Assembly: GCF_001895085.1 (NCBI RefSeq)
Contig: NZ_BDFD01000001.1
Coordinates: forward strand, 185,770 to 249,769
DNA length: 64,000 nt
Origin: Mariprofundus micogutta
Lineage (GTDB): Bacteria > Pseudomonadota > Zetaproteobacteria > Mariprofundales > Mariprofundaceae
Direction: 5' to 3'
Made by a program: the position numbers and the translations under genes
Notes under the pieces: generated by a model
What the model saw: only the letters and a program-made list of their open reading frames with translations
Told to the model about the DNA's origin: nothing
Database searches by the model: none
Shown: piece by piece, positions 28,499-37,482 of the stretch
Layout: each line of letters starts with the position of its first letter
Numbering within the stretch: position 1 is the first letter of the stretch

Positions 28499-29563
28499 AT
28501 GATACGCTCAACACCTCAATCGTGGCGCCGTTACACTCGCCCTCTGTTGCTGACCACTCTTTTGCCCTTGCTTTGCCTGCAAGCAGGCCCTGCGCATGCA
28601 GGCCAGGAGCAGAAACAGTCGATTGCTCCTGCCGTAGCTGAAGAGTGTAATCGTATTGGCAACAAACTGGGCAGTGTAAGCACACGCCAGTGTCTGAATA
28701 GTCAACTGCAGGATAGCGGAGCCCGCTCGGTTAGCGGCCAGACTATCCTGATCAAAGAGTATCCACCGCTCTCTCATCGCGAACCTCAGGCTCGTGTGCT
28801 GATGCTGGGCGGTACCCATGGTGATGAATACAGCTCAGTCAGCATCGTTTTCAAATGGATGCGCACGCTGGATGTGCATCACTCGGGCCTCTTCCACTGG
28901 CATGTAGCACCATTGGTCAATCCGGATGGTCTCTTGCAACGGCGTTCACAGCGGCTCAATGCCAATGGTGTGGATCTGAATCGTAATATGCCCACACCGG
29001 ACTGGCATGAGAAAACAAAAAAATACTGGCAGCGAACCGGCCATGATCCGAGACGATACCCGGGAACTGCACCACTGAGTGAACCGGAATCTAAATGGTT
29101 ATATGAAGAGATCCGCTCATTTAAACCGCATGTGATCGTTTCAGTGCATGCACCTTTCGGCGTGCTGGATTTCGACGGCCCACCCAAGGGTCCGAGCAAA
29201 CTGGGACAATTGCATCTGAAATTGATTGGAACCTATCCCGGTTCACTGGGAAACAGTGCAGGTGTTCAGCATCAGATTCCCGTTATTACAGTGGAATTAC
29301 CCTATGCGGGCATCATGCCCAGTCAGGCCCAGACTTCGCGTATGTGGAATGATCTTATTCGTTGGATAAGAACCAATATCCCCAAGGAGAAAACAGTTCT
29401 GGCACATGCAGCATTCGATGAGATTTCCGAAAAACTGTTACAGAAGCCAAACCCCGGCGAACGTGTAGAACCACAACCAGCCAGGATTCAGCCTGTTAGC
29501 AAACCCGCCACAGCAGATGAATCACACTCCCATGTACATGTACAGGAACTGATTGATGGATAA
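28499..29563 (+). CDS. Exported M14-family zinc carboxypeptidase-like protein
   Basis: 354 residues from the ATG at 28499; a TTG at 28463 would add 12 residues. A signal peptide (RRYTRPLLLTTLLPLLCLQ, cleavage near AHAGQ) precedes an M14 catalytic domain: GGTHGDEYSS holds the zinc ligands His and Glu, NPDGL and NGVDLNRN the substrate Asn-Arg, and VSVHAPFG the third ligand. Catalytic Glu lies in the ITVELPYAG segment. Similar proteins (MpaA type) cleave murein peptides. It is followed within two bases by a SPOR-domain protein, supporting a cell-wall role. Confidence 0.85.
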   Translation: MIRSTPQSWRRYTRPLLLTTLLPLLCLQAGPAHAGQEQKQSIAPAVAEECNRIGNKLGSVSTRQCLNSQLQDSGARSVSGQTILIKEYPPLSHREPQARVLMLGGTHGDEYSSVSIVFKWMRTLDVHHSGLFHWHVAPLVNPDGLLQRRSQRLNANGVDLNRNMPTPDWHEKTKKYWQRTGHDPRRYPGTAPLSEPESKWLYEEIRSFKPHVIVSVHAPFGVLDFDGPPKGPSKLGQLHLKLIGTYPGSLGNSAGVQHQIPVITVELPYAGIMPSQAQTSRMWNDLIRWIRTNIPKEKTVLAHAAFDEISEKLLQKPNPGERVEPQPARIQPVSKPATADESHSHVHVQELIDG

Positions 29564-29565
29564 TC

Positions 29566-30780
29566 ATGCCTAAGTTCATTCATACCACTTACACCATGCT
29601 GCTGTTGGCTTGCCTGATGCTTGCAGCACCGCAGAGTTTCTCTGCATCCAAAATGCCGAATAAACAACAGCTTTATACCATGCTTCAGGCTAACCAGCAT
29701 GAAGCTGTTCGGGCGTTATCAACGACTGAGCGTGAGATTCTGCTTGCCAAGCTGGCACTGGATGCCGGTAACGATGAGCAAGCGATCACTTTCCTCAGTA
29801 CAACCCAAGCTGGAGAAGACCCGCTGGCAGCATTGATCAAGGCCGAAGCTTATCGTCGCCAGTCAGTCAAAGCTGCGATTCGTGCCGGCCGTTATGCCCA
29901 CTCGGCAGATGGTGATATCAATAAATTGAAAAATGCAAAACTCGATTCCGCACTCAAACTCGCTGATCAGCGATTGCTCGCTTTCATGAATAGCCTCAAC
30001 AAGCCAAAAGAGACCAAAGCACCAGTCATTAAAACGCCTGAAGTGAAACCAGAGCCTGTAGCCGCTGAAAAAGCTTACTCATCAGCAGAGCTGCTGGATG
30101 GTGTACGTGCTGAAATTGAACAATGGCGCAAAGACTGGCAATCACTCAATGCTGATGCTTATCTCTCTCACTATCATCAGGCCTTCAAGACGCCAAAACA
30201 TACACTCAAAACCTGGTCAACATACAAGCGCCGCGTGAATGGCCGAAAATCATTCATTCAGGTTCTCATCTCAAACCTGAAAGTGCTTGAAGCCCCCAGA
30301 CAGAACCAATATGGCACAACTATGCTTGTTGAGTTCGATCAGGAGTATAAATCCAGCAATTACGCTGCTTCAAGCCGGAAACGCCTCTTGCTTGTCCGCA
30401 GTGGTGCTAATGCCAAGTGGCAGATTCTGTTCGAGGGTGACCGAACCCAGCCGGTATCAAAATTTAACAAGACTCAGTTGAGCCCCAATCAATCCGCCAC
30501 GGGGTCATCCACGGTCAGAGCTGAGCGAATCAATGCCAAATGGGCTATAAACCTCGGCTCATTCAGCTCCAAAAGTAATGCCGATAGCATGGCATATGAC
30601 ATCAATGTTCCACCAGGCGAGAAACAGCCGTTTGTCTCAACTATCACAAGCAGCAGCGGACATGTGCAATACCGCGTTCGCATCGGCCTGTTTGATACGC
30701 GGGATGAAGCTGTCAACACCATGCTCGAAGCCTGCCCTGCTCTGGGCCTCTCCGACTGCTGGCTGGAACAGGTTAAATAA
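29566..30780 (+). CDS. Exported SPOR-domain protein
   Basis: 404 residues. A signal peptide (FIHTTYTMLLLACLMLAAPQSFSA) is followed by a helical region with short repeats (about 30-150), an NTF2/SnoaL-like domain (about 180-305; EIEQWRKDWQSLNADAYLSHYHQAF and the KRLLLVRSGAN segment) and a C-terminal SPOR domain (about 320-404; KWAINLGSFSSKSNA, VQYRVRIGLFDTRDEA) that binds denuded peptidoglycan. The NTF2 plus SPOR layout resembles proteins working with L,D-transpeptidases. It is probably cotranscribed with the M14 peptidase. Confidence 0.8.
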   Translation: MPKFIHTTYTMLLLACLMLAAPQSFSASKMPNKQQLYTMLQANQHEAVRALSTTEREILLAKLALDAGNDEQAITFLSTTQAGEDPLAALIKAEAYRRQSVKAAIRAGRYAHSADGDINKLKNAKLDSALKLADQRLLAFMNSLNKPKETKAPVIKTPEVKPEPVAAEKAYSSAELLDGVRAEIEQWRKDWQSLNADAYLSHYHQAFKTPKHTLKTWSTYKRRVNGRKSFIQVLISNLKVLEAPRQNQYGTTMLVEFDQEYKSSNYAASSRKRLLLVRSGANAKWQILFEGDRTQPVSKFNKTQLSPNQSATGSSTVRAERINAKWAINLGSFSSKSNADSMAYDINVPPGEKQPFVSTITSSSGHVQYRVRIGLFDTRDEAVNTMLEACPALGLSDCWLEQVK

Positions 30781-30860
30781 GTTCCCGACCATTTAACTTT
30801 ATTTTATCCGAATGATTTTTCCCATGCTGCCTGCAACGTTTCCGGTTACACTCCCTGACC

Positions 30861-32252
30861 ATGGCTAAATCACTCTTTGTCTGCCAATCATGTGGATCCG
30901 AGCATCGCAAATGGAGCGGTCAATGTAGCGATTGTGGAGAATGGAACAGCATCACTGAACAGGTCATTGAAACATCCACAGCCCGAACCGGTGGCAAGGG
31001 AAAAGTTCTTTCTACCTCTTCCATTACAGATATCTCACGAGAACAAAAAGCACGCCGTTCCACTGACATAGAAGAGTTGGACCGCGTCCTCGGTGGTGGA
31101 TTGGTTCCGGGTTCAGCCATATTAATCGGTGGTGATCCCGGCATCGGAAAATCCACACTCCTGTTACAGGCTGCTGCAAAACTGGCCGCCTCCGACAAGG
31201 CAAAACAGGTGCTCTACGTAACCGGCGAAGAATCCGTACAACAGGTACGTATGCGTGGTGAACGTATTGAAGCACTCGATGAGAACCTGATGCTGGTCTC
31301 GGCATGTGAACTGGAATCGATTCTGGCGACCATTGATAAAACCAGACCCGGCATTGTCATTGTCGATTCTATCCAGACGACTGTCAGCTCCCGCTTAACC
31401 AGCGCACCTGGCACGGTTTCACAGGTCAGGGATTGTGCTGCTGCGCTGATCCAGAGTGCCAAGCAGAAAGGACACGCCATGATCCTCGTCGGTCATGTTA
31501 CCAAGGACGGCGCTCTGGCCGGTCCGCGTGTACTCGAACATATGGTCGATGCGGTGATTTATTTTGAAGGTGATCGCGGCCATGCCCACAGAATTCTCCG
31601 GGCAGTCAAAAACCGGTTTGGCCCGGCTGGTGAAATCGGCGTATTTGAAATGACCGATCGGGGCCTGCTGGGCATTGTCGATGCATCCCGTCTGTTTCTG
31701 GCCGAGCGCAGCGCAGATACACCGGGCTCGGTCGTACTGGCCTGTATGGAAGGCACCCGCCCCCTGCTCGTTGAAGTTCAGGCCCTGATTGCACCTACCG
31801 TATATTCCACACCCAAACGCTCTGCTGTCGGCCTTGATACAGGTCGCGTAGCCATGCTTACCGCCGTATTAGAGCGCCGCATCGGACTGCCGCTGTCCCA
31901 GCATGATGTGTATGTCAATATTGCCGGCGGTGCACGCATTGCAGAACCGGCAGCCGATCTCGCTGTCCTGCTGGCCATGGTTTCCGCCTATCAGGAAAGA
32001 GCAGTGCCACATGATGTCGTGGTCTTTGGCGAAGTAGGATTAACCGGAGAAATTCGCCCTGTCGGACAACCCGAAGCCAGAGCCAGGGAAGCGGCTAATC
32101 TGGGCTTTACGCACCTGCTTCTACCGAAGGAAAACCATCAGAGGGTGCAGAAGGCAAATATCATTGCTAATATGCGCAGCAGCACAAAATCACCCTTGCA
32201 GCTGTCAGCGGTGAAGCACTTATCCGATGCAGCACAGAAACTGTTAAACTGA
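30861..32252 (+). CDS. radA: DNA repair protein RadA
   Basis: RadA (Sms) drives branch migration of recombination intermediates. 463 residues. Order: zinc finger CQSCGSEHRKWSGQCSDC (8-25), RecA-like ATPase with Walker A GGDPGIGKST (about 93-102), the RadA-specific KNRFG motif and a C-terminal Lon-like domain (DVYVNIAGGARIAEPAADLA). The ribosome site is weak. It leads into cvpA and purF. Confidence 0.97.
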   Translation: MAKSLFVCQSCGSEHRKWSGQCSDCGEWNSITEQVIETSTARTGGKGKVLSTSSITDISREQKARRSTDIEELDRVLGGGLVPGSAILIGGDPGIGKSTLLLQAAAKLAASDKAKQVLYVTGEESVQQVRMRGERIEALDENLMLVSACELESILATIDKTRPGIVIVDSIQTTVSSRLTSAPGTVSQVRDCAAALIQSAKQKGHAMILVGHVTKDGALAGPRVLEHMVDAVIYFEGDRGHAHRILRAVKNRFGPAGEIGVFEMTDRGLLGIVDASRLFLAERSADTPGSVVLACMEGTRPLLVEVQALIAPTVYSTPKRSAVGLDTGRVAMLTAVLERRIGLPLSQHDVYVNIAGGARIAEPAADLAVLLAMVSAYQERAVPHDVVVFGEVGLTGEIRPVGQPEARAREAANLGFTHLLLPKENHQRVQKANIIANMRSSTKSPLQLSAVKHLSDAAQKLLN

Positions 32253-32289
32253 ACATGAAATTCTGTTACTGGCATCATAGAGGACTGCT

Positions 32290-32883
32290 TTGAACTTTAT
32301 TGACTATATCCTGATCGCGATTGTCGGACTGTCGATGGTGCTCTCACTTTGGCGCGGTTTTGTGCGTGAGATTATTTCGCTTATTGGCCTTGTTGCTGCA
32401 TTTCTGTTGGCCAGCCGTTTTTCCGGCCAGACTGGTGATTTTCTGGGGCAGTGGATCGGCAATGCAACGGTTGCTGATATTGCAGGGTTTGCGCTCGTAT
32501 TTGTTGTAGTGATGATAGTAGTCGGACTAATCGGCGCTCTGATTCGCGGCCTGGTTGATATGGCAGCCCTGACTGCCACTGACCGTACACTGGGTATCTT
32601 TTTCGGCGCAGCCCGCGGCATGTTTATGATTGCTCTCTGCTTTCTTGTGTACACCTCTTATACCAAACCTGATTCACCCTGGCTGAAAAGCAGCACACTG
32701 ACCCCGTATGCAGTTGAACTGGGAGATATGCTCGGGCAGATGATCCCCGAAGGCTATCCATTTTCCAGACAGGGCAGTGCTAAACAGATATCACCACAAA
32801 GTTCCAACACACGCATGAAGGACCTGATTCCCGTGAAGGATAAACAGGCACTGAAAGCGATTCTCGAAAACAGTACAAAATGA
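32290..32883 (+). CDS. cvpA: CvpA family membrane protein
   Basis: 197 residues with four membrane segments (about 5-23, 28-48, 60-85 and 100-122) and a polar C-terminal tail. The N-terminus FIDYILIAIVGLSMVLSLWRGFVREIIS is the family signature. The start is TTG with AGAGGA upstream. The family is required for colicin V secretion in E. coli and is very often beside purF, as here (five bases before its start). The direct role is unclear. Confidence 0.93.
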   Translation: MNFIDYILIAIVGLSMVLSLWRGFVREIISLIGLVAAFLLASRFSGQTGDFLGQWIGNATVADIAGFALVFVVVMIVVGLIGALIRGLVDMAALTATDRTLGIFFGAARGMFMIALCFLVYTSYTKPDSPWLKSSTLTPYAVELGDMLGQMIPEGYPFSRQGSAKQISPQSSNTRMKDLIPVKDKQALKAILENSTK

Positions 32884-32887
32884 GGCC

Positions 32888-34321
32888 ATGATGAGCGTCG
32901 AATTCGATAACAACGATCATTTCAATGATGAATGCGGTGTATTTGGCGTATTTGATCATGCCGAAGCAGCCAACCTGACCTACCTGGGATTGTATGCACA
33001 ACAACATCGCGGACAGGAGTCTGCCGGCATCGTCTGTACCGATGGCCACAGCTTCCATACCCATCGCGGCATGGGCTTAGTTGCTGATATTTTCCAGAAG
33101 TCTGAAATCAAGGAACTCAGTGGCAGACACGGTATCGGCCATGTCCGTTATTCGACATCCGGCGATTCAGGCCTGAGAAACTGCCAGCCATTTTCGTTTG
33201 AATATGCCCATGGCGGCATCGCCATGTGTCATAATGGCAACATCGTCAATGCACATGAACTACGCCGTGAACTCGAAAGTAAAGGTTCTATTTTCCAATC
33301 CACATCCGACACTGAAGTTCTTATCCATCTGGTAGCCAGAAGTAAGGCAAAGAGTATGAAAGAACGTCTGGCAGAAGCGGTTAACCGTCTTGCTGGCGGC
33401 TTTTCCCTGCTTGTGCTGGGCGAAAAACGACTGGTTGGTATGCGTGATCGCAATGGTATCCGTCCGCTAGTGCTCGGGCAGCTGGACGGCTCCTGGGTAC
33501 TCGCATCTGAAACCTGTGCCTTTGACCTGATCGGCGCCAAATATGTGCGCGATGTCGAGCCGGGCGAGATGGTCATCATTGATGAAAATGGCCTTGAAAG
33601 CCTGCATCCTCTGGAAAACTGTGAACCCAAGTTCTGCGTATTCGAATATGTCTACTTTGCCCGCCCCGACTCTACGCTGGAAGGCGTAAATGTTTACCAG
33701 TCGCGTTACCAGATTGGTGTGGAACTGGCCAAGGAATCACCCGCCGATGCAGATCTCGTTATTCCTGTACCGGATTCAGGCGTGCCACCGGCTATGGGTT
33801 TTGCTGAAGCTTCGGGTATCCCGTTCCAGATGGGATTGATTCGTAACCATTATGTCGGCCGCACCTTTATCGAGCCCAAACAGTCAATCCGCAACTTCGG
33901 CGTAAAACTGAAATTAAACCCGAACCGCAGCCTTATTAAAGGCAAACGCGTGGTTCTGGTCGATGATTCCATCGTTCGCGGCACAACCAGTCGCAAAATC
34001 GTCGAGATGGTACGTGCAGCCGGTGCTGCTGAAATTCATATGCGCATCTCCAGCCCGCCAACCAAACACTCCTGTTTTTACGGTGTCGACACACCCGATG
34101 CTGCCGAGCTGATGGCCAACAAGATGGATCTCGAAGAGATGCGCAAAGCCATTGGTGCCGATTCCCTAGCCTTTGTCAGCTTTGATGGCATGTATAAAGC
34201 GGTAGGCAAACCAAGAGATGTCCACTGTGATGCATGCTTTTCCGGCAACTATCCAGTTGCCATTGATGGCCCCCGCTCACCACAGCTCTCACTGCTGAAA
34301 ATTCTGAATAAAAAACAGTAA
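32888..34321 (+). CDS. purF: Amidophosphoribosyltransferase
   Basis: First committed step of purine synthesis: PRPP plus glutamine to phosphoribosylamine. 477 residues. The nucleophile Cys is in FNDECGVFGVFD, about 16 residues from the start, implying a processed propeptide. The PRPP site is VVLVDDSIVRGTTSRKI. Cys residues HSCFYG and HCDACFSGNY could support an Fe-S centre as in the Bacillus-type enzyme. The tandem ATGs at 32888/32891 are ambiguous; GAGG is better spaced for the second. Confidence 0.97.
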   Translation: MMSVEFDNNDHFNDECGVFGVFDHAEAANLTYLGLYAQQHRGQESAGIVCTDGHSFHTHRGMGLVADIFQKSEIKELSGRHGIGHVRYSTSGDSGLRNCQPFSFEYAHGGIAMCHNGNIVNAHELRRELESKGSIFQSTSDTEVLIHLVARSKAKSMKERLAEAVNRLAGGFSLLVLGEKRLVGMRDRNGIRPLVLGQLDGSWVLASETCAFDLIGAKYVRDVEPGEMVIIDENGLESLHPLENCEPKFCVFEYVYFARPDSTLEGVNVYQSRYQIGVELAKESPADADLVIPVPDSGVPPAMGFAEASGIPFQMGLIRNHYVGRTFIEPKQSIRNFGVKLKLNPNRSLIKGKRVVLVDDSIVRGTTSRKIVEMVRAAGAAEIHMRISSPPTKHSCFYGVDTPDAAELMANKMDLEEMRKAIGADSLAFVSFDGMYKAVGKPRDVHCDACFSGNYPVAIDGPRSPQLSLLKILNKKQ

Positions 34322-34344
34322 GTTTGGGGCAATAGCCGGAGGAG

Positions 34345-34839
34345 TTAGCGACTATCTGCTTCCAGATAGATATAACTAAAACCAAGCGTAACGCCGCTCC
34401 CCTTGTTGTTAACAGTGGTCGGTTGCAGGGAAATAGTACCGTCATCCTTGCCGATCGGAGCTGTATCACCTCCTGAAATAATCAAGGCTGCGCTGCCTCT
34501 GGCTCCCGAGTACTTACCAGCCAGTTGATTGGAATGCGGCTTGAATTGTCTGGCCAGTACGGCATAAGCGATTTCTGAGCCTTTGCCAACAGCGATATCA
34601 AGACCGAATCCGATACCTGTTTCCCCCTTGTAATATTCAACCGGTTCATCCGGAGTAGCAGTGAATTCACAACGAATATCTCTGGTCGAATGAATCAACA
34701 GGTTGATACCGGTGTGAGGCAGTATATTGCAGCGCAACACACCTACTTTTTGCATGGGAGCATCATTGCCTGCAGCAATGGTAGTATAAGCAGGCAACAT
34801 CAGCAGAGAGAAGCAAACAGCTGTAATGAATCGATTCAT
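34345..34839 (-). CDS. DUF992 family exported protein
   Basis: 164 residues from the ATG at 34839, with AGGAGG five to six bases before. Signal peptide (MNRFITAVCFSLLMLPAYTTIAAG) and then the DUF992 pattern: VGVLRCNILPHTGI, CEFTATPDEPVEYYKG, FGLDIAVGKGSEIAYAVLA and a Gly/Ala-rich C-terminus ending in ISLQP. It probably forms a small beta-structured periplasmic protein. Function of the family is unknown. It is convergent with purF. Confidence 0.8.
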   Translation of the reverse strand: MNRFITAVCFSLLMLPAYTTIAAGNDAPMQKVGVLRCNILPHTGINLLIHSTRDIRCEFTATPDEPVEYYKGETGIGFGLDIAVGKGSEIAYAVLARQFKPHSNQLAGKYSGARGSAALIISGGDTAPIGKDDGTISLQPTTVNNKGSGVTLGFSYIYLEADSR

Positions 34840-34904
34840 GAACACCTCCTGATCCAGCAGAACAGATCCGGTTTCAGTATCAGTCTAGCAAAACCGGTAA
34901 CCGC

Positions 34905-35546
34905 TTACAAAGCTCCAGCTAACTGAAGCTGTTTGAGCACTGCTTCTGCCATCATTCGATACCCCTGCGCATTCGGATGAATACGATCTGATTTCAAACC
35001 CGGATTGGCCAATATTTCGGGCAGTATCTCTTCATCAAGCGGAATATTCAGCTCACTGGCCAATTCCTGATAAAGACTCGCAGGTGACATAAATATTCCC
35101 GGCTCAGGTACAGCCAGCAATACAACAGATACTCCTCTGGCTCTGGCCAGAACAAGCATGGCTCGAATATTTGCCTTGGCAGCCTTCAGTGAACTTTTCC
35201 TGAGCATATCGTTTCCACCATGACAGAGAATCAGCATTGCGGGCTTCACTTCATCCAGCAAATCGGGCAAACGGGCCAGACCGGCCTCCGTCACCTCACC
35301 CGGCAACCCTGCATTCACAACTTCACGTCCGGTTAACTGTGCAAGAACTGCCGGGTAGGCCTGCTGAGCCTGCACACCGCTTCCGTATGTCAGGCTATCT
35401 CCGAAAGCGAGAATGACTGCATCGGGAGCTAACTTCGGCAGCTGCGGTGGAGATGCACATGCAGTAAGTGCAAACAGCAGCACAGCCAGGATCGGTAATC
35501 GCCCATAGATTCCTGTTCCGTGTTGCGCTACAGCCAACACCAGCAT
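34905..35546 (-). CDS. SGNH-hydrolase / arylesterase, TesA-like lipoprotein
   Basis: 213 residues. SGNH blocks: I, AFGDSLTYGSG with the nucleophile Ser; II, VNAGLPGE; III, CHGGNDML; V, DRIHPNAQGY with the catalytic Asp and His. The N-terminal hydrophobic stretch ends in LTAC, a plausible lipobox, so it may be a lipoprotein; the exact start is uncertain (ATG at 35546, later starts possible). Related enzymes are TesA-type thioesterase/lysophospholipases; substrate not deducible. Confidence 0.88.
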   Translation of the reverse strand: MLVLAVAQHGTGIYGRLPILAVLLFALTACASPPQLPKLAPDAVILAFGDSLTYGSGVQAQQAYPAVLAQLTGREVVNAGLPGEVTEAGLARLPDLLDEVKPAMLILCHGGNDMLRKSSLKAAKANIRAMLVLARARGVSVVLLAVPEPGIFMSPASLYQELASELNIPLDEEILPEILANPGLKSDRIHPNAQGYRMMAEAVLKQLQLAGAL

Positions 35547-35594
35547 ACTAGGTCCTAAAACTCAGACTCACGATTGCAACGAGGTGCTTGTAAA

Positions 35595-36914
35595 CTATGG
35601 TAGTTCGCCTGTTTCGGGTTCAGCCGCCGTAGCTGGTTCAGCTGCCGGAGCCGGTTCGACCGCCGGAGCAGGTTCGACCACCGGAGCCGGTTCAGTCGCC
35701 GGAGCCGGTTCAGCTGCCGGACTTGGGGTTGCGGCCTGAGGCGAGGCCTCTTTGGCTTCTGAACTTCCCGACTTCACCTTTGGCTCTGTTGCAGAATCAA
35801 CAAACAGGCTCTCATAAGCCCACGCCTTACGACCATCTGAAGTCATGATATGATGCCATCCCTGCTTTGATTCCAGACTGGTGACCACAGCACCCTTTTT
35901 GAGTTTGAACAGTACTTTAGCTGAGGCGCCCGGTTTCTCCCGAACATTGCCAATGGAAACCATTACAGTCATTTGTTCACCTTTAACTGCTTCAACCACT
36001 TTTTCACTCACTGCTGCAGGCGCAGCTTTTGCTTTTTGTGCCACAATAGTTTTCTCGACAACAGGCTTCTTAACCAAGGCTTGTTTTGCTATCGCCTTCT
36101 CAGCAGTCGGTTTCGCTGCCTTGGGCTTTTCAGCCGCAGGTTTCTCAACCACTACAGCAGTCTCGGAAACGGGTTCTTCATCACCGGATGGCCAGACAAG
36201 CCAAAGTACCAGCACCGCAACTGCAACAGCCCCGGCGACTTGAGCAGCCAGCTGAACAGGAGATTTCTTGCCTGAAGCATCATCGACATTCAGCTCCTTG
36301 ATCTTGTAAACGCCAAATTCCTTATCCACTGCTGAGGCATCATCAGGAGTAGCTGCTTCATCAGCCCCCTGCTCCATATCACTGACAATATGCTCAGGCT
36401 CTTTTTCAATATCGGGTGCAACATCAGCAACACCTTCATCAGATCGAGAAGGCTCTTCTACAACTGCGTCACCAGCGTTATTTGCAGTATCTCCGATATG
36501 ACTTTCAGATTCTTCTTCAAGATGTGACAACCAGGTCAGGTCTTCATCAAGTGACTGAGCTGCATCAGCTTCAGGAGCAACAGCTTCAACTGTCGCGGTA
36601 GTCACTTCAGCTTCAGTATCTGGATGTGACACAGTTTCTTCATCAGTCTTTGCCACCTTATCATGTTGAACTTCAACTACAGACTGTTCGCCCTGCTTCG
36701 ATGCTGGTTCCTGCTCCCTGGTAAATGGCTCCATTCTCTCTTGCAGGCGATTCATAAAGTGATCCAGCCTGTCTTGCAGCTGCATACCCTCATCATCACC
36801 GCCACCTGCCAGCATATCCTTCTCTTCGGAGATAAGCTCGTCCAGGTCCTCTTTCAGGCGTGATTTCCTGTTCTGATCATCGTGGCCATCATTATTCTGA
36901 TTTGATGCATTCAT
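35595..36914 (-). CDS. Membrane-anchored SH3-domain protein with Pro/Ala repeat tail
   Basis: 439 residues from the ATG at 36914 (GAGGTG upstream). Residues 1-210 are highly acidic, Glu/Asp-rich and probably disordered. A single helix (QVAGAVAVAVLVLWLVW) follows, then Lys/Ala/Pro-rich linker repeats, a bacterial SH3 domain (VSIGNVREKPGASAKVLFKL...GWHHIM...GRKAWAYESLF) and a tail of EPAPA repeats. Type II orientation is expected, with the SH3 domain in the periplasm. SH3b domains often bind peptidoglycan. Function unknown. Confidence 0.75.
   Translation of the reverse strand: MNASNQNNDGHDDQNRKSRLKEDLDELISEEKDMLAGGGDDEGMQLQDRLDHFMNRLQERMEPFTREQEPASKQGEQSVVEVQHDKVAKTDEETVSHPDTEAEVTTATVEAVAPEADAAQSLDEDLTWLSHLEEESESHIGDTANNAGDAVVEEPSRSDEGVADVAPDIEKEPEHIVSDMEQGADEAATPDDASAVDKEFGVYKIKELNVDDASGKKSPVQLAAQVAGAVAVAVLVLWLVWPSGDEEPVSETAVVVEKPAAEKPKAAKPTAEKAIAKQALVKKPVVEKTIVAQKAKAAPAAVSEKVVEAVKGEQMTVMVSIGNVREKPGASAKVLFKLKKGAVVTSLESKQGWHHIMTSDGRKAWAYESLFVDSATEPKVKSGSSEAKEASPQAATPSPAAEPAPATEPAPVVEPAPAVEPAPAAEPATAAEPETGELP
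35617..35724. repeat. Six 18-bp tandem repeats
   Basis: Six units beginning GGTTC at 35617, 35635, 35653, 35671, 35689 and 35707, consensus GGTTCAGCYGCCGGAGCC. They encode the EPAPAx repeat tail of the SH3-domain protein. Units differ by one to four bases, so the array may vary in length between strains. Confidence 0.85.
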
Positions 36915-37200
36915 CGTGTTCACCTCGGCAATATTGGCAAGCCCAGCATATTCATCTGAAAAGATAATACTGTGATCCCGAACATATTGAGATCTTTTCA
37001 GACAAAGCACTCACAAGCTTCTCCCTAAGCATTACAAACTGTCAAGCTGCCGGTGGAGTCGAAGGGATAATCTGGCTATGCTTCGCAACGATTTAAATAT
37101 GAGCAAACAATGACGTGGACAGGTTTCTTCCACCCCGTGATTGTCTGTTCTGTTTGCTGAGCTATAAATAAGCTCATCCGCATGAGTGAGAGGCAAGACT

Positions 37201-37479
37201 ATGGATATTGATGTAAAAAAAGTGGCGATGTTATCCCGCATACGCCTGACTGAGGAAGAAGCTGCCGAACTAGGCCCCCAGCTTTCCAGTATTATCGGTT
37301 ATGTTGAGCAATTGAGCAAAATTGATACTGATGGCGTAGCACCAACAGCTCATCCGCATGATGCTGCCATGCCACTGCGTGCCAATGTCGTAACCAATAC
37401 CAACCGTCGCGATGAGCTTCAGGCTTGTGCCCCAAAAACTGAATCCGGCCTCTACGTTGTGCCGAAGGTGATCGAATAA
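37201..37479 (+). CDS. gatC: Asp/Glu-tRNA amidotransferase subunit C
   Basis: Small helical subunit that holds GatA and GatB together. 92 residues from the ATG at 37201 (GAGAGG upstream); a GTG at 37186 is possible. The segment VAMLSRIRLTEEEAAEL and QLSKIDTDGVAPTAHP and LRANVV are characteristic. Order gatC-gatA-gatB with small gaps or overlaps shows an operon; its presence implies that Gln-tRNA or Asn-tRNA is made by transamidation. Confidence 0.95.
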   Translation: MDIDVKKVAMLSRIRLTEEEAAELGPQLSSIIGYVEQLSKIDTDGVAPTAHPHDAAMPLRANVVTNTNRRDELQACAPKTESGLYVVPKVIE

Positions 37480-37482
37480 ACC

